A program made the position numbers and the translations under genes. Below, piece by piece: positions 1 to 13,800 of a DNA stretch of 64,000 nucleotides. The DNA comes from Acanthosepion lycidas (lineage: Eukaryota; Mollusca; Cephalopoda; Sepiida; Sepiidae), in contig OZ010613.1 in NCBI GenBank assembly GCA_963932145.1, forward strand, positions 44,729,841-44,793,840. The letters are read 5' to 3'. How positions within the stretch are numbered: the first letter of the stretch is position 1; each line of letters begins with the position of its first letter. The notes beneath the pieces were generated by a model, which saw nothing but the letters and a program-made list of their open reading frames with translations, was not told the origin of the DNA and did no database searches.

Positions 1-2558
1 AATGAATCCAGAAATTCACATTGAAGATTTGTAGATGAAACACGATAGAATCCCAGAAAATGCTAAATTATGAGTAAGATTAAAAAAAAAAACTAACCAA
101 AATTATAAGGTAACCAATAAAAAAACATAAAAAATACAATAAAAATCATTGAAGAAATTAGACACTCAAATGCAGTACCGGGGTAGAAAATTTCCAAAGT
201 CCGGTACTCAGATTATTTTGAGGCCCCTGGTTGGAAAAGGATATGCTGGGACAAACAAACTTGATCTAGTGTGTCTTACAAGAGTGTCTGTAAGTGTGTA
301 TGTCTGGTAGGGTTATGATATGTTAAATATCATTTTTCTATTCAGGTCTTTATTTGTATTTTTTCTGACAAATATTTATGCATGTCATTCTAATAAAACG
401 ACACTTCACATTCCCAAGACTTCATAGAGAGAGCTCTTTTAATCACTTAAAATGAATAAAGAACAATCAACGCACAGCAATGCTTCAAGACCGCCTTACC
501 AACTTGGCAACCCTTGTAATCAAGTGTGATTTGGCACAAGAATTAGATTTTGAGGAACTCATCTCACATTTTTCTTCAATGAAAGTTTGAAAAATGCACT
601 TTTAAGCTGCTTTGGAACTGGTTTTGGTCTTCGTATTTTTTTCAATAAAATACTGATTCTTAATTTTGCTCTCTACCTTTTGTAAAGAAGCCCCTCCCAC
701 CACCCTCTGCAAACCCTAAAGGTATTTTCTTGAGGCACTTCAGGTTTCAAGGTCCAGCACATTTATGCTGGCTGTCCGACATTCTCACAGGCACTGCTCA
801 AATGTTATCCCTACAAGAACCTGACTTCTGTTATCCTTACAAGAAGGCATCAATAATTTCGCAGCCTGACTTCTGGTTATTAACTAAATTTTGCTCAGAG
901 ATTTTCACTGTATAAAAATTCAGTTCACCATTAAATTGATAAGATGGGAGATTATTGTGCACAGTAAATACTTTTATAATCATGAGGTTGTAAACTCATT
1001 GATGTATCTATGTTAATAAGAAAAGATACTTTCATTAATTCTTTTTATAAACTAACTTTCTAGTATTGTCTAAATGATTTTCCAACTTGTTTTTAATTTT
1101 TAAATTTTGAATTTTTCTTCTTTCATACTATAGTTGCTTTTTATGACAACTTTCAGATCATTACATGCTACAATCATTAAGGCAAGCAGCAGGAAATGGA
1201 TGTAAGAATGTAGCCTATCATATCCTATATTTGAAAAAGACATCTAACATGGATGCAAAGTGGTTTGTATATCTACTAAGGAGGTATCTCTACTATACAA
1301 AATGTTTTAACAAGATGATACAGAACAAAAGCAAATAAACAACAGTTTGAAATTTTGTGAAATATTTATTCCATAAAGTAGAAATAAAATGATAAAAACT
1401 CTGGCTACAGAAAAAGTATGTCTTTCATTAACGACAAAGTCCAAGTTCAAAATTCTACATTTCTGAACAAAGAAAGGTACCACTATCTGGTGAGAAGTGC
1501 TTCTAGTTGAGTCTGTGACCCTATGAATAGGAAAAGGAAAAGAGATTGCTTTTTTTGAAAGTATAGGTTTTTAAAGACAACTATCAACTTCTGCTACTAT
1601 GTATATACTCTACAGCTAATTGTCTGCGCCATGGTCTATACTCACTACAGATGTTACATTAATCAATTTAGCCACTGAGTCTTAACAACTTAGCAAAGGC
1701 AAGTCTACATTAGTATCTATGACCATTTCTGTCAGATGTGTTCCTCAGATATACAAATGTGCATTCAAGTCAGGAGCTCTTTCTTTGTGTTTAATTCACA
1801 CTGCTTAATTTAACAGTCATAAAATATAATAGCACAAACAATATTGCATGAAGTAACAATAAAAAGAAATAAAAACTAATCAAAAATTAATAATGAAACT
1901 ACCTCATCTAAGAAATTCAGATAACTTAAGACCAAAGTAATTAAATATTATATCACAATGTTATGATCTGATCATTGTTATAAAAAGTAACAATAAAGAT
2001 GAAAGAAAAACTAATCAAAAATTAATTATAAAAATATTTTAAGAAATTTAGACAACTTAAAATTATTGTTTTTAATTCACGAAAAATTAAATTATCATCA
2101 CATTTTTTATATGAATATCATGATCTTTGTTGTTTTTAATTCAATATTTTGGTTTATATGTTGTTTAGTCTTTCTTATTTGTTCATGGTTTCTGCTTGTC
2201 TGTTTTTCTTTCGAATCTTTTCAACAGAACATTACAAGTGAACAAAGTCATATTACCATGTACCAAATCTGTCAATGGAAACACTTTCTGGTGAGATAGG
2301 GAAATTTTTCTTAGAGAAAAGGAAAAAAATACAGAGCAATTTCTAACTGTCCACAAAAATATGCAGTTATGAAAATACTTTATTTCAGAAAACTAAAAAT
2401 TACAATGCCTGTTTTTTTTTTAAATGATCAAAGTTGTAAGTAAAAGAACAGTTAAAAAAAAGTATATTCCAATATGAAAAAGTTAAAAAATGGAAATGAT
2501 TAAGCAATTTGTGGCTTGAATAGTTACATTAAATAATGAAGAATAAGTATAAACTTAC
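1..2558 (-). other. FBXL4 intron, left part of window
   Basis: This lies downstream (on the minus strand) of the exon at 2559-2754, whose GTAAG donor occupies 2554-2558. I searched it for the next FBXL4 exon, which should encode the F-box and the start of the leucine-rich repeats, and found none, so that exon is beyond the left edge. Apart from the hAT fragment it is AT-rich sequence without recognisable coding. Confidence 0.5.
435..590 (+). pseudogene. hAT transposase C-terminal fragment (ZMYM1-like)
   Basis: The plus frame ending in a stop at 590 reads QDRLTNLATL followed by DLAQELDFEELISHF, which is the C-terminal dimerisation segment of hAT-type transposases often annotated as zinc finger MYM-type protein 1-like. 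Upstream in the same frame (about 435-480) more of the domain can be read (FNHLK, NQRTAM) but with an in-frame stop, so the copy is dead. The rest of the transposase is not visible. It lies on the strand opposite to FBXL4, inside what should be an FBXL4 intron. The family assignment rests on motif recognition only. Confidence 0.55.
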
Positions 2559-2754
2559 GGGTAATTTTTGGAAATAGCCACCATTTGTTGGGGCTTCATC
2601 ATGTATAATATCTTTTACAGGTGATTTTGGTGCTGCAGTTTTGGAGTATGGCTGGAAACTTTGTATGGTGCCAATAGTATAACCAGCCAATTGTACAGCA
2701 TCAATTTCAGTATAGTAATGAAGTAATTGGTGGCAGAATTCAATGCGTAGCAGA
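2559..2754 (-). CDS. FBXL4: FBXL4 exon: end of discoidin-like domain and start of F-box
   Basis: The exon is bounded by TTATTGCAG on its 5' side and GTAAGT on its 3' side (minus strand). The first base completes an Asn codon begun in the previous exon, giving PTNLLRIEF. It continues with LLHYYTEIDAVQL, the best conserved end of the N-terminal domain, then a low-conservation linker rich in Ser, Pro and Lys, then GGYFQKLP, the start of the F-box. It ends in phase 0. It is the most C-terminal part of the protein in the window. Confidence 0.93.
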
Positions 2755-4788
2755 CTGCAATAAAAATAAAGACTGTTAGGAAGTCATCTAATTCAGTATC
2801 CATATTGTATGCATATATTTCTACCTTTGATCAATATTTGCTTGATCCCTAGCCTTTATATTTTTTGACAGAGATTTGATTTTATATGGCTTATCAACCA
2901 TTTGTGGATTATTTAAAGCCGAAACATATTTTGGATTATAAGAATACTGTTGTGAGTGAATATTGTATTAACAATTTTCTGGAAATAATGATTTTTTTCC
3001 AAATACAAGCCCTCCTATTTAACCTATAGCTGGATAGAGAAGAGATGGATTCATACCTTTACGAAAGGCATTTAGCATGTAAGTGAATGTAACAAACTTG
3101 GCTCTCCAATTTCTCATTCCAGACTGCTATTCATTACACCACCCACACATCCTTTGGACAGAGAAACCTACATAATAATACAAATCTGTAAAGAATAGGA
3201 AAAAGGGATTGAGTGATTGATTTGATTTTTTTATAGTTTATCAACCCTTTGTAAATCATTTAAAGCTGAAACATTTTTGATTGTAAGAATTTTTTTCAGT
3301 GTGTAAATATTAGAGTAACAATGATTTTTCTAGATACAAATCCTACTATTTAACCCATAAATCGAGGAGGAAAAGAGATAGATTCATACCTTTCCCAAGA
3401 GTATTTACATTTACAAGTGAATGTAACAAAACTACTGAAATTTGAACTTGGTTCTTTGATTTCTCTTCCTGTACCACTATCCATTATACCACCTGCACAT
3501 ATGAAGGAGAGCAAGAGATAGGAAAAAGGTGTGTTAAGGAGAAAAGGTAGGCAGTAAGAAAGCTAAAAGAAAACCAAGTGAAGGGAAAAAGTAAATCTTG
3601 TGTAGTATCCCATGTCTCAATGCAGAAATATAGTATAGCCGCATCATAGAAAAGAATATACAGTCCTGAAATTTGGAATGTGACTGGTACAGAAATAAGA
3701 ACATACCTCTGTGGATCAATTAAACCATTATTCCCATAAATGCTGTAATAAACTTTAAAAGTTTCTCTCAAAAAAACTGTGAATTATAAATGTCATTATC
3801 TTAAATAGACTTGGTTTAATAAATTTTAAAAACATTTTCTTTGGTTGGAAACTTATTAAAATTCTAAAAATAGCTTTTTAAAACAATAAAAACTGACAAG
3901 GATATATAAAATAATAGTAGTGTCAAGAGAAAAACCATCCTTTCAACATACTATTTTTTTGCAGGTACATATGTTAAACTTTTCTCACGATAGATTACAT
4001 GATGCCAGGATGAACTATGTATGCTATAAAGCATAATGCATAATAATATACCAATAGAAAAATTGATATTTCAGCTGTGTGCGGAAGGGTACAGTAAATC
4101 ATTCAATTTACAAAATGTCCTTTTTCTGAAATGTGTTTGTTCATTCTAGTCTTTCTCTTTTGCAATTTTGACAAAATGTCTGTTATTATAAAGTATAAAA
4201 TGTTAAAAAAAAAACCTAAGCAACCAACCAAACATTTAAGAAAACACTAATGGTTACTATTTGAGTATTTGTTTCATTTGTGTTTAATTGCTTACTAGAT
4301 TTTGTTGATTCTACAAAATATGAGATGTTTTATTTTATTTCTGAGAAATGTTTGATTAGAAAGAATAAAAACATTTTACTAGTAAAGTTAAACTGCAAAG
4401 TAGAATGACTAGTACACCAAATTTTCTCCCTTTCAACAATTTTACTAGACAAATTATATATTTATCTTGTAAGCCAAGAAATATGACATACAAGTGCTGA
4501 TTCATAATTAAAGTTTTTTTTACTTGGTGGTGTCATTAATAATGTAATTAGAAGCACTTTTAAGCATGTATTTGGTAGTATATAAAGTTTTATCCAAGGT
4601 TAGAGTTTGCTTGCTGTATAAATGTATTGAGTAATAGCATTTATTAATTGCAGTATTGTTTTCAAGTGACACATAAAGCATTAATCAAGGAGTTATCTGC
4701 ATGGAATGTCTGCTGAAAGAAATAATGATTAATTTAATAAAGTATTTTCTTGCAGTGATTAAATATTCATTTAACTCTAAAGACAAGT

Positions 4789-4843
<55 letters not shown>

Positions 4844-7800
4844 TGTGGTCAAAATATTTGACAAAGTAGAAAAAGTTTTCTCGTGACACATTTTGCCCTT
4901 TAGGACTTCATAAGACTAAATTTGTTATATTGGTGCAACTACACATGCACACAAATGCTGGGAATTTTAAATTTAATTTATTTTTTTTAATCTAGCCGAT
5001 TTCATTTAGCTTCTTTTTCTTTCCATCACTTTTGTTAGTAGGTATCCCACACTACGATAATAGAAGTTCTGTTAGGAATGGTGAAATATAATAAGGGCCA
5101 AGGTGAAAATTTACTGTAGATGACCTTGCGATCAAGTCACTTTCTAGACATAGTGAATTCTTTTCTCCTTTGATCAGAATAGCATTTTTTATGCCAAAAT
5201 TGTGGCCAGTCTTGTTATAGTGAGCAAGCAACGCATTTGATGTATTGTTTTGTAAAATGTCCCTTTTGTGTTCATATAATCTTTTATTTAAATTCTTTGA
5301 GGTTTCTCCGATGTATTTTTGTGACAATTATTACAGGTGATCGAGAAAAAACTTTTTCCACTTCATCATACATTTATATATAAGTACTACAGACCACAGA
5401 GGGATTACTTTAAGGCACACTAAGTAAGGTTGCTTGGATTTAATATACAGGGTCTTGAACATTTTCAAATGATAGTCTGAATATATGTGTTATATCTTCA
5501 TTGCCTTGAATGAAGATAACACAATCCAGAAGTAGTATGTCATTTGGAGTTGATGTAGTCTTGCTGAAATAGGTAGTAAGCAGATAAGTTAGGTCTCTAA
5601 CTCTCTACTTACTCTTTCTACTGACGATTCTGTGTCCATATTTATGTATTTGGATGATTTCTGAAGCGGTGTGTTCATCTCCATAACACCCCACTTTTTA
5701 GACATCCACTTTCCTTATTCAATATTTTTCTGACATGGGTTCACTTCGAACGTTTCAGTCAGATGATATTTTCACTTACCCTGGCATTGCATTGTAATTT
5801 CAATTTTAGGAATAGGTACTTCAAAAGTATTGTAAAGTATGTTCATCAGTACATTAAATTGTACTGGTTACTTATTCTGTGCATATCTAGACCTCAATTG
5901 ATTAATATGTTTCCAATGATGAAACTGTCCACTTTCAACACTGTACATCATATTAGCAAGGCATTGAATAATTTTTCCTTGCTACTAATTTTCTTTTCTG
6001 GCTCTAATGTTTTGAAAGAAAACTTTATCCCCAATCTTAAATGATCTGGTAGGTTGAAACTGTCAAACTTTCTTCTTATTTCTTGACAGTACTTTGTCAA
6101 AAATGGATCTAACTTTTCTAGCAAACATGAGCTCTACAAGTGACATTTTTGCAGTAACGTTTGCATTTGATATCATTTAATACACTCTCAAAAATTCTTG
6201 TAATGCCATTTCTTTAGCTTCCAAGCCTTTAGCTTTTCTTAATGCTCTTTTGGAATTGTCCACAAATTGTTCTGCCTGACCATTTGATGTTGGATGATAA
6301 ATCAGCATAGTCAAATGTTCAATCATTTGCAGAAATTTTAAAATTCACTAGAAGTAAATTGAGTTCCATTATTGGATACCACACTGCCAGGTACTCCAAA
6401 GAATTTAATTGTTATTGCAATAGTAGGTTGCTTACACTTCAATATCTCAGGCCATTTTTTGAAACTTTTGACCATTTGACCACAATAGTATGAACCATTT
6501 AGTGATCCAGCAAAGTCCATATGTAGTCTTGCCCATGGCTTATCAGCGCTCAGCCATGCCCGATAACTTATAGGTGACAATTTTGCTGCTGAATTACAAC
6601 TATTACATCTTCTCACTGTGTTTTGGATATTTGTCCAACACTGTCCAGTACATGTAGCTTCTCATCAAGGACTTCATCCTCACTATTTCCAGATGTCCTA
6701 CATGGAATTGTTTGTACTGATAACACAATTACAACTCTTTCTGTGTACAAAAGTACTCCATCGCAAACAGAAAATGCTGTATTATTGTTAGCAGGTTTAA
6801 TTTTAGTTTCACTCCATTTTGACTTAATGTCATTCATAGTTTTTTGAATAAACGTATCCTTTTGAGAATAAATTTTGATATTGTCTATCATGACCGGCAA
6901 TTTTTTAATAGTGTTATACACCAGGCTTTTAAATTTGCTTTTGGATTCTAGCAAAGCAATCACAGTATCTTCAACATTTTTAGATTTTGATATCAATCTG
7001 GATAAACCATCTTCGTGTCCTAATTTCTTTGATGACAGAAATTCCATCTTGAAATCATAGTTCAATAAAATTGTAGATCAACACTGTAGTCTCTTTGCAG
7101 CATGTGTAGGAATCCTTTTCTTCAAACCAAATATACTTAATAATGGACGATGACAAGTTTGCAGTTTGAATTTTCTTCTTAATATCATCTTAGGAAATTT
7201 CTTTATAGCAGAAATTATAGCAAGTGCTTTCTTTTCAATTTGATTGTACTATTTTTCCATATTTGTAAAACTTCTTGAAATGTGAATGACTGCTTTTACT
7301 GCACCATCTTTACATTTATGGCCTATTACCGCTTCTATGCAGTATTCAGTTGCATCCAACGACACTATAATCTATCGGTGCAGGTCATAATGTATCAGCA
7401 ATAACTCTGAAGTTAGTAATTTTTTAATTCCTTCAAAAACTTTCTACATTCTGCTGACCAATTCCATTTAGTAACCTTTTGAAGTAAATTATTCAGTGGT
7501 TCTCACAATTTGGACATTTGTTGCACAATGAATAGACATGAACACCAAAAATACTTTTCTATGAATTCTGAATTTTCTTTGCCAGCTATTTATGCTAAGC
7601 AAGAGGGAAAATTTTTTTGCGTGAATTTGAATTCTCATCACCACTGTTATGTCTTCATTACCTTGAATGATAAAGAACACAAGTCACTTGGAGTCAATGT
7701 AGTCTTCTTGAAATAGGGAGTAAGCAGATAAGCTAGGTCTCTAACTCTCTACTTGTTTACTCCTTCTACTGATGATTCTCAGCATCTGTATTTATGTATT

Positions 7801-10800
7801 TGGACGAATCCAAGTCCTCTTCTGGAGTGGTGTGTTTATCTCCACAACAGTATGTTGCTGATAACTGAGAAAAAAATGTCTGGCAAAAGATGAGGCACAA
7901 ATCAAATTAATTTTATTGACAATCATGTGAAAAGTTTCATACGGCTCTCTACTGATCTTAGCTGGCATGTACTGATCAATTTTTGCCTCCAATTTCTGAT
8001 TAGTTCTACCAAAGTATTCAGTATAGCACTTTTAATGAACTACTGCAGAGGGCAAAGAGGTTGCGTGCATTTTTTGCAACAGTCTCAACTTGAGAAAATG
8101 GCTTACCTCTAGGATGTAAATTATGGCTGTCAATGAAGATATAAAAAAGTGCATAACGAAGTGACAAGCAGAACGGTGACAGCTGTAGTGAACAAAAGAC
8201 ACATGTTGCAGTCAGTGGAGTGATAGACTTAAGGAAAGAGATTACAGGAATTGATTTGGTTTGTTTTATGGCATATCAACCTCAATGGGTTATTTAATGC
8301 CGACAAAATTTTTATTTCTGGTAATATTTTTTTCTTCAAAAATCTATTTCTGGGAATATTTTTCCTTGAAGAAATCTATAGCTGGTAATATTTTTTTTTT
8401 TTTTTTAAGAATGTATAACTGTTTGTATTGCTGGTATTTTTGTTTTAAAAGTATTGCTGATAATAATTTTTCCTTCAAAAATTATTGCTGGTAATATTGT
8501 TTTTTTTATTACAAAGTATTTCTGGTATTAAAACCTATTTTTACACAAGTTTGGGTGTCATCTATTTGCCCATAGCTGGGACACTAACAGGTGCTACCAC
8601 CCCAGGTCAGGGTGGACCTGAGAATGTCAGCAATTAAGAGGTGGTTTCACAATTCTAAAAACTTCCTGATCAGAGGCCTTGCTGTTGGATGTAGTTTATC
8701 GTTTTACTCAGGATGCGGATGTAATTCATCATCATACCCAGGATAGTACGGGAATTGATTACAAGCCAGAAGAAACTACAATTTTGTAAATTTTATGTAC
8801 ACCACTGACATTTAAAATTAAATATTACCAAACTAACAAATTTTGTCAAAGATATATTCACAGTTGTCAGCAGGGAACATTCAAACTAGTATTCACATAC
8901 AGTGTAACCCGGATATAAGAGACCCCGATATAAGAGAAACTCGGATATAAGAGAGATTTTCTCTGGTCCAAAATTAGAGCCATACTTACCTAAACAAAAT
9001 AGACCAAACCCGGATATAAGAGACTTCTTCTCCAGTCCCGACAACTCTCTTATATCCGGGTTACACTGTACATACACACAGACTATAAGTCAATGATTTG
9101 GTGCCACCCTCTGGATTTTGAAGATTCACCTAAAAATTAAAGGTTGTGTGCCTTTTTCAAAACTAATTTATTAGCTTGCTTTGGGCTAGAGGAATTTTCT
9201 CTTCCTGAAGGGTTTTATCATATATTCAATAATGACAATAATGAAATTAATCCATCTTTGGATTTAAATAAATATTTGTAAAACCTTGTGAAAACATACA
9301 TGCATGATATCGGGATATTTGCAGTGTCATGTCACACATGGAGAAGTCTACACGCATATACAGGTCAGCGGTTTAGATAAAAAATGAGCCGTGATGTCAG
9401 GATTGCCAGCTTAGACCACCAAACAAAAGCTTGTCAAGTCTATGGAATTATCCACAAAAATGTGTAACACAGTGGCTAAGCATGCAAAATGCATATTCAA
9501 TACTAAGAGTTGAATATTGGCAGTTCTGAAAAAAATTTATTAAAGCTATCCTTTAATTTCACATAAAAATCTGCACCAATATGAATAAATTTGAAAGATG
9601 ACGACCTAAAATGATTCCAATTATAAAGTGCCATGTCAATAGATCCATCATCAACACAAGATTATTTGATTAAACAAAAAATAAATTTATATTCGTGAAA
9701 CCACTTGTGTTTGTCCTTGAATGTTTAACAATGAGTAGATAGACATTTATTTATATGTTGGTGTACATTCTATGCAAGAGAGTGAAAATTAATAAACGAA
9801 AAAAAAAAAATATGAGTACATATATTTCTTTTTTTTTTTTAAATTGGCATCTTAATAAAAATTGTTTGGAAATTAGATAAATAAAAATGTATAGAAATAT
9901 ATCTATAGGTAGGAACACAAAACAATATGACGGTTTATTGGAAGGCAGCTTAATGGCACTGACCTGTACTTCTGGTGAGTAAATCTGAGGCTATGTTAGG
10001 TTTTAGTCTTACCCAGTTCCTGGCTGGTTTGTATTTCCATAAGTGATGGACAGTGATAATTATTTTGGCCTCAGTAACCCCTTTTATCTTAGTAGCTTTA
10101 TTGTCTTGCTTGGGGTGAAATTATTAATAAAAAAAAAATATAAATTTATATTTTTAAAGAGATATTTAATGAATTCTATCTGATATAAAACTTCCTTTTT
10201 TAGATTGAAAACTTTATCAATCCACTGTTATATGTCAAAAGTTGACTTACTTTGTAGGGAATGAAGCTGGTTTGAGGTTTGGACTGAATACTCTGCAGTG
10301 TTCTGTGAATCTTTCAGGAGGGCCTGACCAAAGACATTCCCACCTATAAAGAAAACATTAAGGAATATATAAGATAAGGAAAAATATATTGCTGTATTTG
10401 TGCTTATAGTTATTGTATACAGGCAACTGAGGTTAACTCATCACAGAGTTATCAAAAGATAGAGAGAATGTTTGAATAATAAAAGATAAATTGCAGAGAA
10501 ATTATGAAAGTTAACAGGACATCAAAATTTTCAATATGAAAATAAATAAAATTAACAAAAAAAAAAAAAATGCAATGTTAAAAATTATGGAAATGCATGG
10601 GAAATGTCTAACTGTAGAATGAACTTCACAAATCCATGTACATGTACATGTACTGAGGTGGTGAAATTGGACCAAGGAATTCTAAGCTACATGAGGCTAA
10701 GAGGCCATAATGTCTCACCTGCCTGGTTGAAGCCGCCATTTGAGATTTAGGTAAAGCACATGTGTGGTTTTAGTACTTTGAAAATTATAGCTAATTTGTA

Positions 10801-13800
10801 TGCGTGGTCAAAAACCTGAACAAAAGGTGAGACATACAGATGAGCAGGAGAAAGAATCTACAGAACTTGACCTGTGCTGGACCGGGTTCATTGAGACTAT
10901 TAACTACAGCTGATTTTCTTCAATTTCTCTAGAAATGCACCTCTTCAAGAGGTGATCATTTTTTTTTTTAAATTACTATTGAACAAACACTCCAGATCAC
11001 AAATATAAACAAAAAAGGAAACAAAAATTTTGTTTTCTAAACTTTAAGAGTAGGTTCAGTTTTTTAGGTAAATTCATTGTACAGGGTGCTTGAAATTCTT
11101 GCCACTGCTATTAGGTTGGTGCAAAAATAATGTCGTTTTCTCACATATGTTACTATGTGAGAAAACGACATTATTTTTGCACCAACCTAATACATAATTT
11201 AATTTTCTATTTCATTTTGTGATACAAAAATGATGGTGTTCATCTAGACCTTTTCGATGTGTGACAATGTCAATGAAAGTGAATAAACTGAACCCATTAC
11301 ATGTGCTTTGTATTACTGTATTCTATTGTTCTCATTACTTTTTGGTAGGGGATGACAAGACTTTCAGACCATCCTGTAAATTAATAGCCATACACATAAG
11401 AGAAGTGACAAAGTGTTGTATAAGAGTTAGTGTTGTGCCACCACTGTGGCTTCAAACTAGATCGCCAATGAGTAAAAAGGGCAATTCCATTATTAAGTAG
11501 ATCAAGTGATCATAAAGAAAGTGAATAAATAGGAAGTAGCGTGATGACTATACGATCACTGTTTCTTGTCTATCCGCTATTGCTATACATTCACATTCTA
11601 TACTCTACTACGATACGATTACAATTCTATTCTGATCATTATACTATTTGGCAATTACTACATGAACAAGTATTAATTGTGTAGATATTATCGGAGACAT
11701 TACTACTAGTACTGGCATCTATGAATATATAAATAAGTTTTTGCTTGACATAGCAAAAGTGGCAAGCGAAGCCATTCAACACCATAAAAGTGTCTGTGAG
11801 GAATCACAAAACAAAGGAGCTGAGCAATTCTTGTTACCAAATTTTATATATACATGAGATTCTCACTTTAAACACAGCCTTAATCACTCAAGTAGGCACG
11901 TGGAAAAATACGATCTTTTTGCAATTGCTTGGTCACTATATCACTGTAAATGCCTTACTCATATATATTGTTTGCCTGCTTAATCTTTAACATTGACAAG
12001 ATGAAAGAAAAAGAAGTGGTAATCAAAGACAATCACATCACAGCAGTATTGTTTGCCTGTTTAATCTTTTACATTGACAAAAAGAAAGATAAGCAAAGGC
12101 AATCAACCATGACAGCAATATTTTTTGCCTGCTTAATCTTTAATGCTGACAAAAAGAAAGTGAAGTGATAGGCAAAAGGAGTGAAGCATCACAGTAGTAT
12201 TGTTTGCCTGCTTAATCTTTTACATTAGCAAAAAGAAAAAAAAAAGAAAGTGGCAGGCAAAGACAGTCAAGCATAACAGCAAGTTAGCAGTACAGTGCTC
12301 ATAACAAATGATAAAGAATATTCTAGTTTTAGTCATTCATGCCATATGTGATACATGCTTGGGCAGTCATATCTGTTTAAATTCATAATTGACTAGGTAG
12401 AAGATTTTCTGCAGTAGGCTGCTGTCTCTTTGTACAGTAGACTGGTTGCCAACCAAGGCTAAAGGGCCTAGTATGTCCTGTTTAATCTTTTACATTGACA
12501 AAAAGAAAGATAAGCAAAGGCAATCAAGCACGACAGCAATATTTTTTGCCTGCTTAATCTTTAATGCTTACAAAAAGAAAGAGAAGTAATAGGCAAAAGG
12601 AGTGAAGTTCTCCACTGCCTTATTGAACTCACACTCTTTATCCACTGTGCCATGTGTCCTCAAAGACACATGGCACAGTGGATAAAGGCATTGGTTAGAT
12701 CAAGTGACAGGACCCAAAGAGTGTGAGTACAATACCCGGTTAAGGCAGTGGAGAACTTTCAGAGGGAAATTAACAAAAGATAACTGATAACTGACATCCA
12801 TTAAACATGGCATGTGGAACTAGAACAGTATACCTCAGTGAGCGAAATAAAGAGTTCAGTTCGACATTCCAACCACCTGAAGAAGGCCAGAGCATACAAC
12901 GGCCAAAACGTTGTAATAAATATAAAGAGGAGGACAATAGTCCGAATAATGTAAATAATGTACATAATACCTCATCTCAGAAATATAGAAAGATACTGAA
13001 GTTGCTAACAGTTTCTCTTGTTCATGGAACTTTCATTTGGCTTCTTGCTTCCCAGTCAACATTGACCTTCAAAAATTTTAATCTAATGTCAATCATTATC
13101 TTCTTTCTTCTTAATTCCTGTTCTTTTACTGTTCTCTTTCTTTAATAATATTTTCTTTTTTTCATATTCTCTCACACTTGGTAACTCTTTGCGTATAAGT
13201 GGCTTGCTTGGGATGAAAATTAAAACAAAAAAATAACTAGGATATGCAGCATAGTGTAATGTACAAAGGCTCAGAATAAGAAATTGGAGAGCTGGGTTCG
13301 AATTCCAGTCGGGTTCATTACAATCACTTATGTGAATATACCCTTTGGAAAGATATGAATCTATCTCTTCTCTCCAAGTTATGGGTTGAATAGCTGGACA
13401 GACTGGGCCCTATAGCTTTGGTTGGCAACCAGTCTAATGCAGAAAAAACAACAGCCTACTGCAGGAAATCTACCTAGTCAGTCATGAATTGAAACAGACA
13501 TGATTTCCTGAGTGTTTATTATTTATGGTATGTACGCTTGGGGTGAAATGATTTAAAAGAAAAAACGGAATCTCACACAGCAACATTTTCTCTCCTTGAC
13601 TTTCCAACATGAGATCTTTAAGACTATGGCTACTACTATGAAAAATAATGTTGAGGAAGCAAAAAGAAGCTTAGTTTCATGCTGTTCCCAAGAGAAAAAT
13701 GATGTCAGTGCATTTAAAATATGAACTGAAATTCCAACTACCTTGACTGGCCACTGTCAACATCGGTACCACACAGTTGATCACAAGCCATAATCTTCAC

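Larger units (their letters stand above)
5488..7849 (-). mobile_element. Internally deleted Ty3/gypsy LTR retrotransposon
   Basis: Two direct repeats of about 200 bases (5488-5688 and 7645-7849) begin TGTTAT and end in ATAACA or ACAACA, the inverted ends expected of LTRs. The flanking pentamers are ATATG on the left and GTATG on the right, a 4-of-5 match to a target duplication. On the minus strand a purine tract (AAAAAGTGGGG) abuts the 3' LTR at about 5689-5699. Between them are remnants of RNase H, an H2C2/integrase region and the integrase tail, but no gag, protease or full reverse transcriptase. At 2.36 kb it is far shorter than an intact gypsy, so it is an internal-deletion derivative. 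Confidence 0.82.

Noticed and set aside
430..600. FBXL4 F-box exon on the minus strand near a GTAAGG
   Set aside because: The minus-strand translation has no F-box or leucine-rich-repeat similarity; the plus strand is a hAT fragment.
5488..7849. CRISPR-like interpretation of the direct repeats
   Set aside because: Only two repeats of about 200 bases, with LTR ends, purine tract and pol between them; this is an LTR element in animal DNA.
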